Source: Planctomycetota bacterium (GTDB taxonomy: Bacteria; Planctomycetota; B15-G4). Taken from it: a DNA stretch of 64,000 nucleotides. The notes beneath the pieces were generated by a model, which was not told where the DNA came from, searched no databases, and worked only from the letters and a program-made list of their open reading frames with translations. The stretch spans positions 1-64,000 of the forward strand of contig JAJDEO010000069.1 in NCBI GenBank assembly GCA_029259745.1. Reading direction: 5' to 3'. Positions 8,965 through 17,448 of this stretch are shown here, piece after piece (within the stretch, counting starts at the first letter, position 1; each line of letters opens with the position of its first letter). A program made the translations under genes and the position numbers.

Positions 8965-10437
8965 TCAAAACTGGAAGTACACGAACGCCTGGCTGTTGGT
9001 CGGCGCGAAGAGCACGAGGCCCACGATCAACACGGCGTAGCCCAGCGTCACCCACACCGGCCCGGCCGACTCCGAGACGCGCCGCGGAAGCTCGAACTCG
9101 CAGGCGATGTTGGACAGCAGGACGCACGCGAAGGCGAACAGCTGCCATGCGAGCACGAGTCGCGCCCCGGCGTCGTCGAGCACGAGCATGCGCCCCACCA
9201 TCTCGAGCGCCTCGGGTGCCGACGCCGAGCGGAAGATCGCGAACGAGATGAAGAAGAGGAGGTTCGTGAGAGCCACGCGCGCCACGATTCCTGGCGTCGA
9301 CTCCAGCGCCTTCACGAGCGCCCTGCTGCGAGCGATCATGAGCCCCACGAGCCGGTGTCCGATCACGAGCACGCCGTTGTAGGCGCCCCAGAGGACGAAC
9401 TGCCAGTCGGCGCCGTGCCAGAAGCCCACGAGCGTCATGGTGATCATCGCGTTGACGAGCAGCCGCACCGGCCCCACGCGCGACCCACCGAGCGCGAAGT
9501 AGAGGTAGTCACGCATGAACGAGTAGAGCGTGATGTGCCAGCGCCGCCAGAAGTCGGCGACGTTCACGGCCGTGAACGGGAAGCGGAAGTTCTCCGGCAG
9601 GCGGAAGCCCATCACGCGCCCGCAGCCGATCGCCATGTCGGTGTAGCCCGAGAAGTCGCAGTAACACTGGGCTGCGAAGCCGATGGCACCGACCCAGAGC
9701 GTCACGCCGTCGAAGCCGCCCGGCGCGTCGAAGATGCGGTCGACGTGCGGCGCGATGTTGTCGGCCAGGAAGACCTTCTTGATGAACCCGATCGTGAAGC
9801 GCCGGATGCCCACCGAGATGTCGTCCCAGCGCACGCGCAGGCTGCGCTCGAGCTGCGGAAGAAGCTCGACGGCGCGCACGATCGGACCGGCGACGAGCTG
9901 CGGGAAGAACGCCACGAACAGCGCGAACGTGACGAAGTCGCGCTGGGGCTGGAGCTTGCCGCGATAGATGTCGAGGCTGTAGCTCATCGTCTGAAACGTA
10001 TAGAAGCTGATGCCGACGGGCAGCACGAGGTCGAGCAGACCGTTGGCGGGGTCGATCGGGATCGCAGGGACGAGAGCGTGCAGCGCGCCGGCGGGGTCGA
10101 TTCGCACACCGGCCGTGGCGAACAACGAGCGCAACGAGTCGGCGAAGAAGTTGAAGTACTTGAAGAATCCGAGCACGCCGAGGTTGGCGATCAGACTCAC
10201 CGTCAGCCAGAGCTTGCGCCGCCCCGCGTTCGTCTCGCGCCCGAGCTTTGCACCGACGACATAGTCGACGAGCGTGGAGCCGAAGATCAGCGCGAGGAAG
10301 CGCGGGTCCCAGCTCGCGTAGAAGATGTAGCTCGCGATGAGCAGCAGCCACTGTCGGTAGCGCAGGTTGCGCGACACGAAGTACAGCAGCAGGACGACGG
10401 GAAAGAAGACGAGGAAGCGAAAGCTCGAGAAGATCAC
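8965..10437 (-). CDS. MBOAT family O-acyltransferase (AlgI-like)
   Basis: Polytopic inner-membrane protein of 490 aa that probably passes acetyl groups across the membrane to an extracellular polysaccharide. It has the AlgI/DltB hallmarks: an N-terminal FFPVVLLLYFVSRN helix, SYIFYASWDPRF, PVGISFYTFQTMSYSLDIYRG, and the catalytic-histidine region GFWHGADWQFVLWGAYNG. The start is a GTG overlapping the stop of the SGNH-like gene (GTGA), indicating coupling. The true acceptor polymer is not known. Confidence 0.92.
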   Translation of the reverse strand: MIFSSFRFLVFFPVVLLLYFVSRNLRYRQWLLLIASYIFYASWDPRFLALIFGSTLVDYVVGAKLGRETNAGRRKLWLTVSLIANLGVLGFFKYFNFFADSLRSLFATAGVRIDPAGALHALVPAIPIDPANGLLDLVLPVGISFYTFQTMSYSLDIYRGKLQPQRDFVTFALFVAFFPQLVAGPIVRAVELLPQLERSLRVRWDDISVGIRRFTIGFIKKVFLADNIAPHVDRIFDAPGGFDGVTLWVGAIGFAAQCYCDFSGYTDMAIGCGRVMGFRLPENFRFPFTAVNVADFWRRWHITLYSFMRDYLYFALGGSRVGPVRLLVNAMITMTLVGFWHGADWQFVLWGAYNGVLVIGHRLVGLMIARSRALVKALESTPGIVARVALTNLLFFISFAIFRSASAPEALEMVGRMLVLDDAGARLVLAWQLFAFACVLLSNIACEFELPRRVSESAGPVWVTLGYAVLIVGLVLFAPTNSQAFVYFQF

Positions 10438-11681
10438 GGCTCGTCGTCCTCGTCGAGGAAGCCCGAGGCGAGCAGCAGGCGACCGAGCACGCGGCTGTAG
10501 CGGCGCGCGCCGTTGACATCGAGGTGGTTGACGTCGGTGTACATGGCGTCCGTGAGGAACGTGCGCGAGGGCGGCATCGCGATCCAGACGATGTCGAGTT
10601 CCTCGCACAGCTCGGCGGCACGTTGCCGGAAGACGTCGCCGTGCAGCACGGGGTTGAGCGCCTGGAGATACGGACTCGTCGGCATCTCGACCAGCGCCAC
10701 CGAGCAGCCCTGCGACTTCAGGTCCGCGACGAGTTCGGCGAGCACCTCGAAGGAGCCTTCGCGCATCTCGGAGTCGCGCACGAGTTCGCGCTGAGGGATC
10801 GAACGTTGGACGTCGCGTTCGTCGAGCTTGATGCTTTGCGCGAGCGAACGGGCCGGCGCGTCGGGCTGCGGCGCGTAACCGTCCTCCGACATGATGAAGT
10901 CGGTCAACCAGGCGCGCGTCGCCGCGCGTCGCTCGAGCTTGCCCGCGTCGTTCTCACCGAGACCGACGGTTTCGAGCACTGTCTCGACGAGACGCTTGCG
11001 CAGGGGGAGGCGCTGCTGGAAGAGATACCAACATTCTCCCAGCAGCGACTCGAGGAACGACTCGACGTTCGCGACCTTGAAGTCTTCGTACGACGTGCGT
11101 CCCACGTAGTCGACGAGATCGGCCGGGCGCCACAGGAACCGCGCTGCGTACTGGAAGCCGTGGACGCGCACGAGCTCCGACCCCGTCACACCGATCACGA
11201 CGCGCTTGGGCGCTGGGTCGGGTAGGTGCGAGCGGGCGAAGGCCCGCCACTCGGCGAGCTTGGCGTTGACGAGCCCCAGCGAATAGACGTCGAGCTCCGG
11301 GCCGCCGCGCTTGACGATCTCGCCCTCGACCTCGTCCGGCACGACGCCATCGCGCACCCGCGAGGACCCCAGTACGAGCACATCCGGTGCCGGACTGCTG
11401 GCGAACCGCTCGACCTTCGCGATGTACGCCGCCGGTTCGGGCGCCATCCACGGCACGAGGTCCTCGACGGGCATCCAGTGCCGCAGGGCAACGTCCGTGA
11501 CGACGAGCAAGGCGACCACACCGAGCACGAGCGGCACGAGCCGTCGCGCAATCGAGGGGCCGGCTCCATCGACGCCCGCGTCGGCCAGGTCGGCGACGTT
11601 CTTCTCGCGAAAGAAGGCCTCCGCGAGGAGGTCCGCGTCATCGGCCGGCGGCGGAGGATCGGCGGGAGCACCCGAGGTCAT
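10434..11681 (-). CDS. SGNH-hydrolase-like membrane-anchored protein, partner of the MBOAT acyltransferase
   Basis: 415 aa. A single membrane helix (about 49-63) follows a short acidic cytoplasmic tail, and the rest should lie outside the membrane. VLVLGSSRVRDG (about 101-112) supplies a candidate nucleophile serine, and DVNHLDVNGARRYS near the C-terminus (Asp383, His386) resembles the Asp/His block of SGNH enzymes such as AlgX/AlgJ. It overlaps the MBOAT gene by GTGA. In known systems an MBOAT plus such a protein O-acetylate exopolysaccharide, so the same role is likely here. Confidence 0.75.
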   Translation of the reverse strand: MTSGAPADPPPPADDADLLAEAFFREKNVADLADAGVDGAGPSIARRLVPLVLGVVALLVVTDVALRHWMPVEDLVPWMAPEPAAYIAKVERFASSPAPDVLVLGSSRVRDGVVPDEVEGEIVKRGGPELDVYSLGLVNAKLAEWRAFARSHLPDPAPKRVVIGVTGSELVRVHGFQYAARFLWRPADLVDYVGRTSYEDFKVANVESFLESLLGECWYLFQQRLPLRKRLVETVLETVGLGENDAGKLERRAATRAWLTDFIMSEDGYAPQPDAPARSLAQSIKLDERDVQRSIPQRELVRDSEMREGSFEVLAELVADLKSQGCSVALVEMPTSPYLQALNPVLHGDVFRQRAAELCEELDIVWIAMPPSRTFLTDAMYTDVNHLDVNGARRYSRVLGRLLLASGFLDEDDEP

Positions 11682-11771
11682 CGTGGCGACCGGAGCAAGG
11701 ACGGAAGGGCAGAGTGGCGGGGCAGACGATAACAGGCGTCGGGGTCTTCATCGACGCCGGCGGGCGGCGGC

Positions 11772-13109
11772 GTGAACTGGAACACCCGATCCGTGTCACA
11801 TGAGATGTGTGCGCCCGTCATCCCTCGCATGTCTCGAGGCCTGTTGATCGTCGTCGCATTGTGGACCTGCTGGAGCCCGCCGGCCCTGGGATGGCTCGGC
11901 GTGCTCGCGAGCGCCCCATGGTGGCTGAACGCGTGGCGGCGACGCTGGCCCGCGGCGCTGGGCTTGGCCCTCCTCGCGGCGGCCGGGTCGATTCCCGCCA
12001 GCGCCGTCGCCCTCGATGTCGACGAGGGCGCCGTGGAGATCATCGGGGTCGTGCGCCAGACACCCGGCGAGCGCGGGCCGTGGCTCATGGTCGCTGGGCA
12101 GCGAATCGAGCTGAGCGAGGGTCACACGGCGGGCTTGCCCGAGGCCGGCAGGATCGTGCGCGTGATCGGGCGCGTCTCTCGTCGGGGACACGTGATGCCC
12201 GTCGTCTGCGACGATCTCGGCGCTGCCGGCGCCGCCCACCCGGCAAGCTTGGACCGACTCGCGATCAACTGTCGCGCCCGGCTCCGTACCGTGGTCCCGC
12301 GTCCCCAACGCGGGCTCGTCGAGGCGCTCGTGCTCGGCGAGCGCGGCAACTTGCCCGATCCGCTCCGACGCGCAGCCATCGACAGCGGAACGTCGCACCT
12401 GCTCGCCCTGAGCGGACTGCACGTGTCAATCGTGGCGTCATGGTGCACGCGCGTGCTCCCGGTCCTCGCGTTGCCCGCGCGTTCAGGCACGGGCCTGGCG
12501 CTCATCGCGTTCGTGTTCATCGCCGGCGCGCGGTCACCCCTCTTGCGCGCCGCGCTGACCTGGTGCGTCGGGGCAATGGCACGCGGGCTCGGCCGACGCT
12601 CCGATTCCCTCGACCGCTTGGCCCTCGCTGCGATCGCGTTGGCGAGTTGGTCGCCTGGCGTCACGCAACAGCTCGGGGCGCGGCTGTCTTTCTGCGCCGT
12701 GGCTGGGCTGATCGCCTTCGGTCGCATGCTTCCCCGCACCCTGCGCGCACTTGCACCCGTCGGGGCCTTCGTCGCCACGGCACCGCTGTGCGTGGAGACG
12801 TTCGGTGTCGCGCAGCCTTGGGGCGTGATCTGGTCGTGGATCCTGGCCCCACTCGTCGCCGTCGTCATGGCATTGGGACTCATCACGCTTGTCACGAGTC
12901 ATCCATGGATCGACGAGTGGCTCTCGTCGGCGCTCGGACTCTGCTCCGAGGCACTCGAAGCGGCGTTTCACTTCGCCGCGCACTACAGCCCTCTTCCGTG
13001 TCACCCCTCGCCCCTGCCGGTGTCGGGTTGGCTCGGCTCGGTGTTGGTCGTCGCAGCGCTCGTTGCGCTTGCACCACAACGCCGAAGTCGCTGGGAGGAC
13101 AACACGTGA
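11772..13109 (+). CDS. comEC: ComEC/Rec2-type competence membrane protein, short form
   Basis: Inner-membrane channel candidate for import of single-stranded DNA. Two N-terminal hydrophobic segments and a small extracytoplasmic OB-like region precede the competence domain, which carries the hallmark TSHLLALSGLHVSI (about 205-218) and many membrane helices. It is 445 aa and ends after the membrane domain: the C-terminal metallo-beta-lactamase-like domain of long ComEC proteins is absent. The GTG start at 11772 is uncertain; ATGs at 11805 and 11829 are possible and none has a clear ribosome site. Its stop overlaps the comM start. Confidence 0.88.
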   Translation: MNWNTRSVSHEMCAPVIPRMSRGLLIVVALWTCWSPPALGWLGVLASAPWWLNAWRRRWPAALGLALLAAAGSIPASAVALDVDEGAVEIIGVVRQTPGERGPWLMVAGQRIELSEGHTAGLPEAGRIVRVIGRVSRRGHVMPVVCDDLGAAGAAHPASLDRLAINCRARLRTVVPRPQRGLVEALVLGERGNLPDPLRRAAIDSGTSHLLALSGLHVSIVASWCTRVLPVLALPARSGTGLALIAFVFIAGARSPLLRAALTWCVGAMARGLGRRSDSLDRLALAAIALASWSPGVTQQLGARLSFCAVAGLIAFGRMLPRTLRALAPVGAFVATAPLCVETFGVAQPWGVIWSWILAPLVAVVMALGLITLVTSHPWIDEWLSSALGLCSEALEAAFHFAAHYSPLPCHPSPLPVSGWLGSVLVVAALVALAPQRRSRWEDNT

Positions 13110-14590
13110 ACGATTCCGTCCACGTTCACACGCTGTGCCTCCACGGGCTCAGCGCCGAGCTCATCGAGATGGAGTTGCAGTACACGGGCGGACTGATGCA
13201 GCGCGTCATCATGAGCGGCCTGCCCGGCAGTGCAATCAAGGAAGCGCGCGAGCGCGTGCGCGGCTGCCTCGTTGCGCTCGACCTGCCCGTGCCGCGCAAG
13301 TCGGTCTTGATCAACTTCGCCCCCGCCGACCTCCCCAAGGACGGCAACTCCTTCGACCTCCCGCTCGCGCTGGGACTCCTCGCCCTGCAAGGCGAGCTCG
13401 ACGCGCGAGCCTTCGAGTCGACGATCGTCGCCGGGGAGCTCGCGCTCGACGGACGCGTCCGCTCGGTGCGCGGCAGCTTGGCTCTCGCACTTGCCGCGCG
13501 GCGACGAGGTATCGCGCGACTCGTACTCCCCGCACTCGGCGCGGCGGTGGCGGCGCGCATCGAAGGCGTCGACGTGATCGGCGTCACGTCGCTCGGCCAT
13601 GCCATCGACGTGCTCGCGGGCCGGGCTGCTCCCGCGCCCTTGGCCGATCTCGAGGACGATACCCAGCACGACGTCGGCGATCTCGCGGACGTGGCCGGCC
13701 TCGACACTCCCCGCCGGGCTGCCGAAGTCGCCGCCGCGGGGCCGCATCACTTGATGCTCGTCGGCCCACCGGGCTCAGGCAAGACGATGCTCGCCCAGCG
13801 CCTCGCAACACTCCTCCCCCCGCTCGAAGAGGAACGCGCCCTCGAGGCGTCGGCCCTACATGGACTGGCCATCGGCGGAGAGGACGCGCGCTGGATCTCA
13901 CGCCCACCCGTGCGCGCTCCACACCACACGATCAGCCGGGCCGGGCTCGTCGGTGGTGGCCGCCCCTTGATGCCCGGCGAGCTGAGCCTCGCGCACGGCG
14001 GGGTCCTGATCCTCGACGAGATGCCCGAGTTCCCGCGCGGACATCTCGAGAGCCTTCGCCAACCCCTCGAAGACGGCGTCATCCGCCTGGCGCGCGCCGG
14101 CCGTGCTGCGACGTTTCCCGTCAAGCCGCTGGTGGTCGGCACGATGAACCCCTGCCCGTGTGGATTCCATGGACATCCCACGCGCGGTTGCACGTGTACA
14201 CCCTTCCAGCGCAACGCGTATCGCCAGCGGATCAGCGGACCGCTCCTCGATCGCTTCGATCTCTTCGTCGAAGCCCCGTCGCCGTCAGCGCAGCGCCTGC
14301 TGTCACCCGGAGCGCGCGAGACGTCCAACACGGTGGCTGCGCGGGTTGCCCGCGCACGCGTGCAACGGCGCGCGACCGCGCCCTATCCGCGCGACGCCGG
14401 AGCACACGCCGCGCTTGAAGCCACGATCACGCACTTCGCCCTGTCGGGACGGGCTGCCACGCGCCTCGTCGCCGTCGCGCGGACGATCGCCGCGCTGGAT
14501 GAACGCGAGGAAGCCTGTGCCGAGGACATCGAGGAAGCGACGGCTCTGCGCCGAGCGGGTTGGGTTCCCGCCGAGGATGCCGCGTCATGA
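13106..14590 (+). CDS. comM: ComM/YifB-type Mg-chelatase-like AAA+ ATPase
   Basis: Hexameric helicase-type ATPase that in naturally competent bacteria drives branch migration during integration of incoming DNA. Visible parts are the N-terminal S5-like domain (IVMSGLPGSAIKEARERV region), Walker A GPPGSGKTM, Walker B LILDEMPEF, the zinc-binding MNPCPCGFHG...GCTC segment, and a C-terminal LRRAGWVP-type end. 494 aa is normal. The GTG start overlaps the comEC stop (GTGA) and GGGAGG lies 7 nt upstream, so the two competence genes form one coupled unit. Confidence 0.95.
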   Translation: MNDSVHVHTLCLHGLSAELIEMELQYTGGLMQRVIMSGLPGSAIKEARERVRGCLVALDLPVPRKSVLINFAPADLPKDGNSFDLPLALGLLALQGELDARAFESTIVAGELALDGRVRSVRGSLALALAARRRGIARLVLPALGAAVAARIEGVDVIGVTSLGHAIDVLAGRAAPAPLADLEDDTQHDVGDLADVAGLDTPRRAAEVAAAGPHHLMLVGPPGSGKTMLAQRLATLLPPLEEERALEASALHGLAIGGEDARWISRPPVRAPHHTISRAGLVGGGRPLMPGELSLAHGGVLILDEMPEFPRGHLESLRQPLEDGVIRLARAGRAATFPVKPLVVGTMNPCPCGFHGHPTRGCTCTPFQRNAYRQRISGPLLDRFDLFVEAPSPSAQRLLSPGARETSNTVAARVARARVQRRATAPYPRDAGAHAALEATITHFALSGRAATRLVAVARTIAALDEREEACAEDIEEATALRRAGWVPAEDAAS

Positions 14591-14835
14591 GGTCGCTCGC
14601 AGAAACAGACCACACCCCGTGCGCCTTCCAGCTCCGCACCCCAGCAATCCGATGGGTAGCCAGAGCCCAACGAGCGCGTAGGTCGTGGAAGTCTCGCGAA
14701 CGTCTCGCTCGTGAGACACGAGGCACCCACATCGCCGCGAACCACGGTATTCTGAATGCCCCCGAAATCGCAGCCGCCCACTCTCCCGCTCCCTCCGGGC
14801 TCTGCTCCTCTCTCCCTCCCGCCCAAGGTCCCTTC

Positions 14836-17427
14836 ATGCTCGGACCCATCCTGGCCCTCGTTCTGTCGACAGCTTCGGCTTCCGACGTCGACCCCGCGAC
14901 CTCCCTCGTCCTGCTCCCCGAGCCCTTGCCGGCCGGCTCGGCGCAGACGCTCCCACGCCAGCTCGACTACTACGGCCACTACGGCTCGGCCGCGATCGGC
15001 GAAGCCACCGACTCGCAGCTCGCCGCCCTCGAGGCCCGCGGCATCGTCGTGCGCAACCTCGGTACCTGGCCCGACGACGCCACCGTGATCGTCACGCCGC
15101 GCCGCAACCGCCCCGCGCCCGGTGTTCGCATCCTCGGCTCGACGACGATTCACAACATCGTCGCCGTGCCCAACGCCGTGCGCGCCGAACACCCCGAGTG
15201 GTTCGCCGGCTGCGGCCACACCCAGGCGCACGTCACCCGCTCGTCGTGGTTGCCCCCGACGCCGTTCAAGTCGCCGGCACGCAAGGCCACAGCCACGTCG
15301 GATTCTCTCGCGTCGTCTCTTGGCCAGCTCGGCCCCCAGGCTGCTCTGAGTGTCGACCCGCGTGTCGCCACGCTCGTGGCGCCGATCACGGGTGCGAACA
15401 TCTCGGCCACGGTCGACCAGCTCTCGTCGTACTTCACACGACGCGCCGACAGCGCGCAGATCCTGCAGGCGCGCGATTGGATCATCGGCGAACTCAACGC
15501 GATCCCCGGGATCGACTCCGTGACGACGCAGACGTTCGACAACAGCCTTGCGCCGAACATCATCGCCGAGATCACAGGGTCGGTGAATCCCGACCGCGTC
15601 GTGATCCTCGGTGCTCACTACGACTCGATCAATCTCTCCGGCTCGCAGTTCACCGCGCCGGGCGCCGACGACAACGCGTCGGGTTCGGGTGGCCTGCTCG
15701 AAGCTGCGCGCGTTCTGTCGGAAGGTGAGTTCGAGAACACGATCCGCTTCGTCTGGTTCAGCGCCGAAGAGTTCGGGCTCGTCGGTGCCGGTGAGTACGC
15801 CGACTTCCTGAACAGTCAGCCGAGCATCGAGGCGCTGGCGATGTTGAACATGGACATGATCGCGCATCGCACGAACGGCGATGCTTTCGACGTCGATTTC
15901 GTCACGAACAACACCGATGCCGCGCTCACGGCGTTCTGCATCGAGGTGACGGAGGCTTACACGCCGACGCTCGGCATCAACACCGGCATCCTCAGTGCCG
16001 GCTCGTCCGACCACGCCGCATTCCAGGCGCGCGGGATCCCGGCAGCGTTTTTCTTCGAGGACCTCGACTCCTTCTCGTCCGTGATCCACACGTCAGGCGA
16101 CACGCAGAACAGCAGCGCGAACGACTACGTCCTCGCTGAGCGCATCGCCACGGCTGTCAGTGCCTCGGCGGCACTGCTGGCCGAGCCCGTCGACCTGATC
16201 CTCGCGCACACCGAGATCGCTGACACGGTCGACGCCGGCGGCCCCTACGCCGCCTCCGTCACGGCCACGTCTCTGAACGGCTCGCCGGTCACGGGTGTCG
16301 ATCTCAACTGGAGCGTCGACGGCGGTGCCGTGCAGACCGTCGCCATGATCCCCGGCAACGGCGTCGACGAATGGGTCGCCGTCATTCCCGGCGTGGCTCC
16401 GAGCGGCAGCGTCGACTACCACTTCGTCGGCACGAACGCCGAGGGCCAGCAGGACTGGCTGCCCGAGGGATCGTCGCCAGGCGCCTCGACGTTCGACTTC
16501 GAGGTTGGCCTCGTCACGAACATCTTCGCGCAGGACTTCGAAGGCCCGAACGACGCAGGCTGGAGTCACGTCCAGCTCGCCCAGCAGGACGACTGGCAGC
16601 GCGGTGCTCCGCAGGGCAACGCGGGCGACCCCGGCAGTGCCTTCGAAGGCTCGAGCGTCTGGGGCAACGACCTCGGCGACGCGGGCTTCAACGGTGAATA
16701 CCAGTCGAACGTCAACAACTACCTCGAGTCGCCGGTGATCGACTGCTCGGCGGCCTCCGACGTGCAGCTGCGTTTCGCGCGCTGGCTCACGGTGGAAGAT
16801 GCGACGTTCGACCAGGCCACGCTCAGCGTCAGTGGCACGCAGGTCTGGCAGAACCCGGTCGGCGGTGGATCGGATCATCTGCTCGACACCGATTGGACGG
16901 TCGAGACGTACGACATCTCGTCGATCGCGGACGGGAACTCCAACGTTCGGGTGCGCTTCCAGCTCGAGTCCGACGGTGGCCTCGAGTTCGGAGGCTGGAA
17001 CATCGATGACTTCTCGCTGCGGACCGTCGACGACGGCGTCGCGCCGGCCCTCGTGACCGACACGGTGTTCGTGTCGGCCGCCGCGGGCGCAAGCGTCTCA
17101 TTCGCGCTCGACGATCCGGCCCTCGCCAATCGCAACTACGCCATCCTGATGGGCTTCTCGGGCAGCACGCCCGGCACGCCGATCGGGTCGACGGTGTTGC
17201 CGGTGAACTTCGACGCGCTCACGTCGCTGGGCATCAGTCTGCTCGGCTCGCCGGTGCTTCCCGGTTGGACGGGAACGCTGTCGCCATCGGGAACGGCGAG
17301 CGCCTCGCTCGTCTCCCCGGCCATGCCCGGCATGGGCATCGAAGGGCTCGAGCTGACGTTCGCCTTCGTCGTGACGGGCCCGATCAACGCGGCCTCGAAC
17401 GCGACGAGCGTGACGTACGTGCCCTGA
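14836..17427 (+). CDS. Secreted M28-family zinc aminopeptidase with C-terminal jelly-roll and unknown module
   Basis: 863 aa. A short signal peptide ends near ASA/SD (residue 16). The peptidase domain has the M28 ligand set: His261 (GAHYD), Asp278 (GADDN), the Glu311-Glu312 pair (SAEE), Asp340 (NMDM) and His418 (IHTSGD), so it should bind two zinc ions and trim peptides outside the cell. After an Ig-like stretch comes a jelly-roll or MAM-like segment (about 560-730: FAQDFEGPNDAGW through GGWNIDDFSLR). The last 120 residues form a module with GFSGSTPGTPIGSTVLPVN, similar to C-termini I associate with other planctomycete surface proteins. The start is chosen at the ATG before the signal peptide; upstream in-frame codons look non-coding. 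Confidence 0.88.
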   Translation: MLGPILALVLSTASASDVDPATSLVLLPEPLPAGSAQTLPRQLDYYGHYGSAAIGEATDSQLAALEARGIVVRNLGTWPDDATVIVTPRRNRPAPGVRILGSTTIHNIVAVPNAVRAEHPEWFAGCGHTQAHVTRSSWLPPTPFKSPARKATATSDSLASSLGQLGPQAALSVDPRVATLVAPITGANISATVDQLSSYFTRRADSAQILQARDWIIGELNAIPGIDSVTTQTFDNSLAPNIIAEITGSVNPDRVVILGAHYDSINLSGSQFTAPGADDNASGSGGLLEAARVLSEGEFENTIRFVWFSAEEFGLVGAGEYADFLNSQPSIEALAMLNMDMIAHRTNGDAFDVDFVTNNTDAALTAFCIEVTEAYTPTLGINTGILSAGSSDHAAFQARGIPAAFFFEDLDSFSSVIHTSGDTQNSSANDYVLAERIATAVSASAALLAEPVDLILAHTEIADTVDAGGPYAASVTATSLNGSPVTGVDLNWSVDGGAVQTVAMIPGNGVDEWVAVIPGVAPSGSVDYHFVGTNAEGQQDWLPEGSSPGASTFDFEVGLVTNIFAQDFEGPNDAGWSHVQLAQQDDWQRGAPQGNAGDPGSAFEGSSVWGNDLGDAGFNGEYQSNVNNYLESPVIDCSAASDVQLRFARWLTVEDATFDQATLSVSGTQVWQNPVGGGSDHLLDTDWTVETYDISSIADGNSNVRVRFQLESDGGLEFGGWNIDDFSLRTVDDGVAPALVTDTVFVSAAAGASVSFALDDPALANRNYAILMGFSGSTPGTPIGSTVLPVNFDALTSLGISLLGSPVLPGWTGTLSPSGTASASLVSPAMPGMGIEGLELTFAFVVTGPINAASNATSVTYVP

Positions 17428-17448
17428 CCGCAGCAGTCACAGCAACGA

